From NCBI GenBank assembly GCA_963711595.1, contig CAVQER010000010.1, positions 248,001-312,000 on the forward strand: DNA of 64,000 nucleotides, given 5' to 3'. Under the pieces are notes generated by a model that saw only the letters and a program-made list of their open reading frames with translations, searched no databases and was not told the DNA's origin. Below, piece after piece: positions 60,151-64,000 of this stretch; the stretch's first letter is position 1; the number at the start of each line of letters is the position of its first letter. Both the position numbers and the translations under genes were made by a program. The DNA comes from JAUSIF01 sp963711595. GTDB taxonomy: Bacteria > Pseudomonadota > Alphaproteobacteria > Rhizobiales > Xanthobacteraceae.

Positions 60151-62376
60151 CTAGTCGGACTCAGCAGCACAGGTGGACAGGACGGAGACCTGCGTCTCGT
60201 CGCGACCTTTCAGGACTTCCACCGATGCGGTTGCACCATCCCGGTGGATCCGAAGGTCTACACGGGCACGACCGAGGTGCAGGTTGCGAAGGACGATTTC
60301 GTTCAGAAAGGTCGGGAGGTGAGGACGGCGCAGACGAATTTCGCGTTTGGCCGGATCGAACTCCAGACCTAACGAAGCTTCGAGAAAGGTGAAGATGCTG
60401 GCGCTTGCCCACGCCTGAGGCGCGCAGGCTACGGGATAGAGTGTCGGGCCGCGCTCCGGTGAGCGCCGGAATCCGCAAAACAACTCCGGCAGACGGCGAA
60501 ATTCCATGTATGCCGCGGCATCGAACAGCCCCGAGAAAAGGCGCGCCACGGGCTTCTTGAAGCCGTAGCGCGCAAACCCCAGCGCGATGAGCGCGTTGTC
60601 ATGGGGCCAGACGGAGCCGTTGTGATAGGACATCGGGTTGTAACGGACCTCGCCGTTGGCAACCGTGCGAATGCCCCACCCGGAGAAGAAGTGCGGCTGC
60701 AATAGTTCTTCGGCCAATTTCTTGGCGCGATGCAGCGGCGCAATCCCCGTGAAAAGCACTTGCCCGGCATTCGAGGTACGCACTCGGCATTGCCGCTTGG
60801 CGCCGTCGAGAGCAAGCACGTAAGTCTCGAGCTCCGGACTCCAGAATGCGTCGTCAAATCGGGCCGCAAGCAATTCTGCCTCGGCTTCGAGCCTGCTTGC
60901 CTGCTCAAGCTTTCCCAATCGCCGACAGCAGCGCGCTGCCGCGCGCTTCGCCGCGTAGACGTAGCCTTGCACTTCGGCGAGCGCGATGGGACCAGTCGCG
61001 AGACCGCCATCGGCGTGATGCACCGCGTCTTGTGAATCTTTCCAGCCTTGGTTGAGCAAGCCTTGCTCGCTCGCCCTTTCATACTCGACGAACCCGTCGC
61101 GATCCGGATCGCCACCGCGATCAATCCATCGTAGACCGGCCTCGATCGACGGCCAGAGCTCTCGCAGTGTCTGCTCATCATCGGTACGATCGACGTACTG
61201 GCCCGCAAGCAGTACGAACAGCGGAGTCGCGTCGACACTTCCATAGTAGAGTCCGAAGGGAATCTCACCGAGCCGCGCCATTTCACCCGAACGCATTTCG
61301 TGCAGGATCTTTCCTTCCTGCGCGTCCGCGGCTGGGTTGTCGGCCGTGGCCTGGTAAGCGGCAACCCGGCGCAGGACTCCGAGGGCGATGCTTGGATCGA
61401 GCCAAAGCATCTGCAGGGCGGTAATCAAGCCGTCTCGGCCGAACGTCGTCGAATACCAGGGGATCCCTGCGTAAGGATATGGCCCCGTAGCCGTATTGGT
61501 CGTGAGAATTCGAATATCGGCGGCCGCCCGGCAAAGCACCTCGTTCAGAATTTCGTTGGATGTCTCTACGCTTGCCGCATCGCTCGTGAGTGCGCGTCTC
61601 TCGCGCCTTGCATCTCGCAGCCCGCGCAAGAAAGTGTAGGAGCTTGTGTTGCTTTGCTCGTTGCATTCGCTGGTTACGAAGATGCGCCGGCTTTCCTGCG
61701 GCTGAAGTTCGACGAGGTATTCGGCGGACGCTCTCTCCAGGGTCGTTGGAGTCGGCGAGAAAACCAGTCTTAAATCGCGGGCTATGTCATCGACGCCCTG
61801 GTAGGTGAGCATGACCTGGTCGGGCAGCGACGCGCGGCCCAGACGTCCGCGCTTTTCCCGGCGCATGCCACGCACTTCGAACACGTCGGCAAAATCGCTG
61901 TCGAAGCCGAACGAGAGACGAAGTGAAACGCGGCCGTTGCCGAAGTTGCGGAGCGCGAACCGCTGGTAAAGCGTCCCGCGCCAGACGAACAGGGTGCGTA
62001 GGACGTGCACGGTATCCTTTCCGAGCAACAGGCGTTCGCCGACGAACAGATCCGGATTGGTGAGATCGACCGTCAGCGCGGTATTGTCGTCGCGCAGGTT
62101 CGACCCGAGCAGCAGCGGAGCGAGACCGTTCATGCGAAATTCGAAGCGCGAAAGATGGCGCGTATCAGCGTGAAACAGCCCGTCGGGGCCGCCCGCGGAC
62201 ACGCCGATGTCGCCATGGCTGTCAACCACGACGAATGTATCGTCGTGCTTCAACGTTCGCCGCGGCCGGCTCGCTGGACCGGTGGCCGGAATGTAGAAAT
62301 TTGCTTCCGACACTTCGGCGAAAGCGCCTTCCAGTTGAATCGTCGCGCGTGATTTAGCCGGCATGACGTTGTCCAC
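60151..62376 (-). CDS. Amylo-alpha-1,6-glucosidase (glycogen debranching-type)
   Basis: A 741-residue soluble protein. The N-terminal beta domain (about 30-250; GISAGGPDGLFHADTRHLSR-type segment) is the bacterial GDE N-terminal domain, and residues 290-690 form an (alpha/alpha)6 barrel with YPYAGIPWYSTTFGRDGLIT, EIPFGLYYGSVDATPLFVLL, NQGWKDSQDAVHHADG and MSYHNGSVWPHDNALIALGF. Acidic residues in GRDGL and GWKDSQD fit the catalytic site of this family. It would trim alpha-1,6 branches or act on a related glucan. A GTG at 62376 or ATG at 62364 may be used. It is 45 bases after a GT4 gene on the same strand. Confidence 0.9.
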   Translation of the reverse strand: MDNVMPAKSRATIQLEGAFAEVSEANFYIPATGPASRPRRTLKHDDTFVVVDSHGDIGVSAGGPDGLFHADTRHLSRFEFRMNGLAPLLLGSNLRDDNTALTVDLTNPDLFVGERLLLGKDTVHVLRTLFVWRGTLYQRFALRNFGNGRVSLRLSFGFDSDFADVFEVRGMRREKRGRLGRASLPDQVMLTYQGVDDIARDLRLVFSPTPTTLERASAEYLVELQPQESRRIFVTSECNEQSNTSSYTFLRGLRDARRERRALTSDAASVETSNEILNEVLCRAAADIRILTTNTATGPYPYAGIPWYSTTFGRDGLITALQMLWLDPSIALGVLRRVAAYQATADNPAADAQEGKILHEMRSGEMARLGEIPFGLYYGSVDATPLFVLLAGQYVDRTDDEQTLRELWPSIEAGLRWIDRGGDPDRDGFVEYERASEQGLLNQGWKDSQDAVHHADGGLATGPIALAEVQGYVYAAKRAAARCCRRLGKLEQASRLEAEAELLAARFDDAFWSPELETYVLALDGAKRQCRVRTSNAGQVLFTGIAPLHRAKKLAEELLQPHFFSGWGIRTVANGEVRYNPMSYHNGSVWPHDNALIALGFARYGFKKPVARLFSGLFDAAAYMEFRRLPELFCGFRRSPERGPTLYPVACAPQAWASASIFTFLEASLGLEFDPAKREIRLRRPHLPTFLNEIVLRNLHLGRARVDLRIHRDGATASVEVLKGRDETQVSVLSTCAAESD

Positions 62377-62421
62377 GCGAATCAGGTGAATTCGCTTAAC
62401 CGCGCCTGCGTTGCGTCCGGG

Positions 62422-63558
62422 TCACGCCGCCGCTACGCCCTTGGAATCCGCAACCTGGGCATCGTCGCTCGACGCTCGAAGGCTTTGCTTGGACGCGCGA
62501 GCCAAATCTTTCGGTCGACGCTCGTCAACGCGGTCCAGCAACGAGTGATACAGGCTCACGTAGCCTTGGGCCATCCGATCGGCCGAGAATCGTTGCTCAA
62601 ATCGCTGGCGTACCTTACCGCGGTGGAGGGCCAAAATCGCGTCGAGTTTCGCAAGCGCCCCGCCAACAGTCGAAACCGTATAGCCGGTGACGCCTTCTTC
62701 GATGACTTCCGGAACCGATCCGCACTTGAACGCGAGGACCGGCGTTCCACAGGCCATTGATTCGATCATCGCGAGGCCAAAAGGCTCCGGCCAGTCAATA
62801 GGGAACAGTAGGGCGGCCGCATTCGCGAGGAACTCATTCTTAGCGTCCTGCTCGATCTCACCGATGTATTCCACACCGGGTTGATCGATCAGCGGCTCTA
62901 TGACCTCGTGGAAGTAGGCCCGGTCGACCTTGTCGACCTTCGCCGCAATCCGGAGCGGCATGCCCGCGGCTCGCGCGATTTCGATTGCACGGTCGCACCG
63001 TTTCTCAGGAGAAATCCGGCCGAGAAAGGCAAGGTAGCTTCCCGGCCGGCGTGTCTCCGCCTGATAAAGGTTGCGCGGCAAGCCGTGGTGGACGGTGGAC
63101 AGAAAATTTGCATGTGCAACTGGTGCTCGCTGTGCCTTGGAGATCGACACCAGCGGCATTTCGCTAAATTCCGAATAGATGGCCGGCAAGTCGGGCAGGT
63201 CCTGCCGCCCGTGCAGCGTGGTCAGCGCCTTGTTCGCGTACCTTCGGAACATTGGAAAGTGGTAGTAGTCCGTATGGAAGTGCAGAATGTCAAACGCGCT
63301 CGCTCGCGCCCGCACTTTCTCGAGCATGAGGATCATGTGGGCGAGGGGGTCAGCGACATCTTGATCGAGGCGCAAGGCACGTTTGGCGCAAGGCACGAGC
63401 TCGCCGATCGTGACTGAATCGCCGCTGGCGAACAGCGTGACCTCGTGGCCGTGCTCGATCAGCGCCTCTGTAAGATAGGAGACGATCCGTTCGGTTCCGC
63501 CGTATCCACGCGGCGGAACCGATTCAACAAGCGGCGAGATTTGCGCGATCCGCATCAA
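62422..63558 (-). CDS. Family 4 glycosyltransferase
   Basis: A 378-residue GT-B enzyme. The N-terminal glycine loop is RGYGGTERIVSYLTEAL (about residues 17-33), the central FLGRISPEKRCDRAIEIARA binds the nucleotide-sugar side, and the GT4 signature is PEPFGLAMIESMACGTPVLA with Glu-x7-Glu. The sequence IRIAQISPLVESVPPRGYGG is typical of GT4 proteins next to debranching enzymes. Donor and acceptor unknown. Same strand and close to the debranching gene, so they may form a storage or osmotic-glucan pair. Confidence 0.9.
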   Translation of the reverse strand: MMRIAQISPLVESVPPRGYGGTERIVSYLTEALIEHGHEVTLFASGDSVTIGELVPCAKRALRLDQDVADPLAHMILMLEKVRARASAFDILHFHTDYYHFPMFRRYANKALTTLHGRQDLPDLPAIYSEFSEMPLVSISKAQRAPVAHANFLSTVHHGLPRNLYQAETRRPGSYLAFLGRISPEKRCDRAIEIARAAGMPLRIAAKVDKVDRAYFHEVIEPLIDQPGVEYIGEIEQDAKNEFLANAAALLFPIDWPEPFGLAMIESMACGTPVLAFKCGSVPEVIEEGVTGYTVSTVGGALAKLDAILALHRGKVRQRFEQRFSADRMAQGYVSLYHSLLDRVDERRPKDLARASKQSLRASSDDAQVADSKGVAAA

Positions 63559-63693
63559 GTGCTCCGCTCACACCAAAATAAAAAGACTCCGGTCGCCGGA
63601 TTGGTTCCCTAGTCGTCTGACCGTTGCCGCGTCGCTCGCCGCACGCGAGGGCATCTCCGGCTTGTACGAAGAAACACGCGTGACGATACTTTC

Positions 63694-64000
63694 ATGATGC
63701 ATGGTGTCCGCTTTCGAACCTTCGCGGCGTTCGTTCTTCTGTATGGAGCGATGTACGCCGCGTTCGGCGTGGCCTCTCCCTTCTGGCCGCTTTTTTTCGA
63801 GTCGCGGGGACTGTCGCCGGAGCAGCTGGGCCTTCTGTTGGCGGCGGGGACGCTGGTACGCCTGCTCGCGGGTCCGTTGGCAGGGCGGATCGCCGATATG
63901 CTCGGCGCCTTGCGGGCCGTTCTTGCCGTTTGCGTTGCGCTGTCAGTTGCTGCCGCTCTCGCTCTTCTTCCGGCGTACGGGTTTCTCGCATTGATCGCTG
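63694..64000 (+). CDS. MFS transporter (partial, 3' end off the right edge)
   Basis: From the ATG at 63694 the first 102 residues are visible with three membrane helices: TFAAFVLLYGAMYAAFGVAS, PEQLGLLLAAGTLVRLLAGP and LGALRAVLAVCVALSVAAAL. The PFWPLFFESRGLSPEQLG start fits the MFS_1-like (3-phenylpropionate transporter-like) group. It is divergent from the GT4 gene. Confidence 0.75.
   Translation, partial: MMHGVRFRTFAAFVLLYGAMYAAFGVASPFWPLFFESRGLSPEQLGLLLAAGTLVRLLAGPLAGRIADMLGALRAVLAVCVALSVAAALALLPAYGFLALIA

Noticed and set aside
59815..60372. 185-codon plus-strand frame
   Set aside because: Antisense to a family 1 remnant and to the end of the debranching gene; Ser/Arg-rich.

Overview
The window is a high-GC alphaproteobacterial chromosome segment, most likely from the order Hyphomicrobiales near Bradyrhizobiaceae/Xanthobacteraceae. 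The evidence is the rpmH-rnpA-yidC-engB-argB block, a GcrA regulator, a SAM-II riboswitch in front of metZ, a ROSE-type leader before hsp20, and many small paralogous orphan proteins of the kind found in Bradyrhizobium-like genomes. The genus cannot be fixed from the sequence alone.

Region 1 (1-7.8 kb, minus strand) is core: a 5'-nucleotidase-like HAD protein (cut by the left edge), a DUF1036 protein, argB, engB, an ABC-F ATPase, yidC, rnpA and rpmH. A good sigma70 promoter precedes rpmH. Region 2 (8.1-11.2 kb) holds an orphan histidine kinase and a type III polyketide synthase overlapping a small membrane methyltransferase, a likely alkyl-resorcinol or alkyl-pyrone pair. Region 3 (11.3-17.7 kb) is an accessory stretch around two tRNA-Arg genes. 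A 39-bp copy of the 3' part of tRNA-Arg(TCG) lies 4,020 bp downstream of it, so an element of about 4 kb appears to have been integrated there; it carries an L,D-transpeptidase, several tiny orphan genes and a structured RNA.

Region 4 (17.8-37 kb) is core metabolism and regulation: folE, phoR-(Pho box)-pstSCAB-phoU-phoB, gcrA, argD-argF-hslO, two MFS transporters, apaG, SAM-II/metZ, and a long dCTP deaminase. Region 5 (37-51 kb) starts with a NaChBac-type sodium channel and then encodes aromatic acid breakdown: a frameshifted thioesterase, a ferredoxin, the three subunits of 4-hydroxybenzoyl-CoA reductase, benzoate-CoA ligase, and boxD, boxB and boxC. A ferredoxin reductase and a [2Fe-2S] ferredoxin lie divergent from boxC; no boxA is seen. 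Together these would activate 4-hydroxybenzoate or benzoate to the CoA ester, remove the para-hydroxyl, and open the ring by the aerobic epoxide route.

Region 6 (52.0-60.1 kb) is a second accessory stretch, next to tRNA-Gly(CCC). It opens with two decapitated site-specific recombinases facing each other, then holds more than a dozen tiny genes (coiled-coil, small membrane, secreted and zinc-finger-like proteins), hsp20, and further copies of the structured RNA. Region 7 (60.1-64 kb) has a glycogen-debranching-type enzyme, a family 4 glycosyltransferase and the start of an MFS gene.

The most novel-looking signal links regions 3 and 6. A structured RNA of about 200 nt is present in two clear copies (17.1 and 58.3 kb) with compensatory base changes, a conserved C-rich loop and an intrinsic terminator, and in two weaker copies (53.6 and 59.7 kb). 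The copies sit beside two families of small paralogous proteins. In two cases the RNA's terminator ends about 15-20 nt before one of those small genes, so it may be an attenuated leader as well as, or instead of, a free sRNA.
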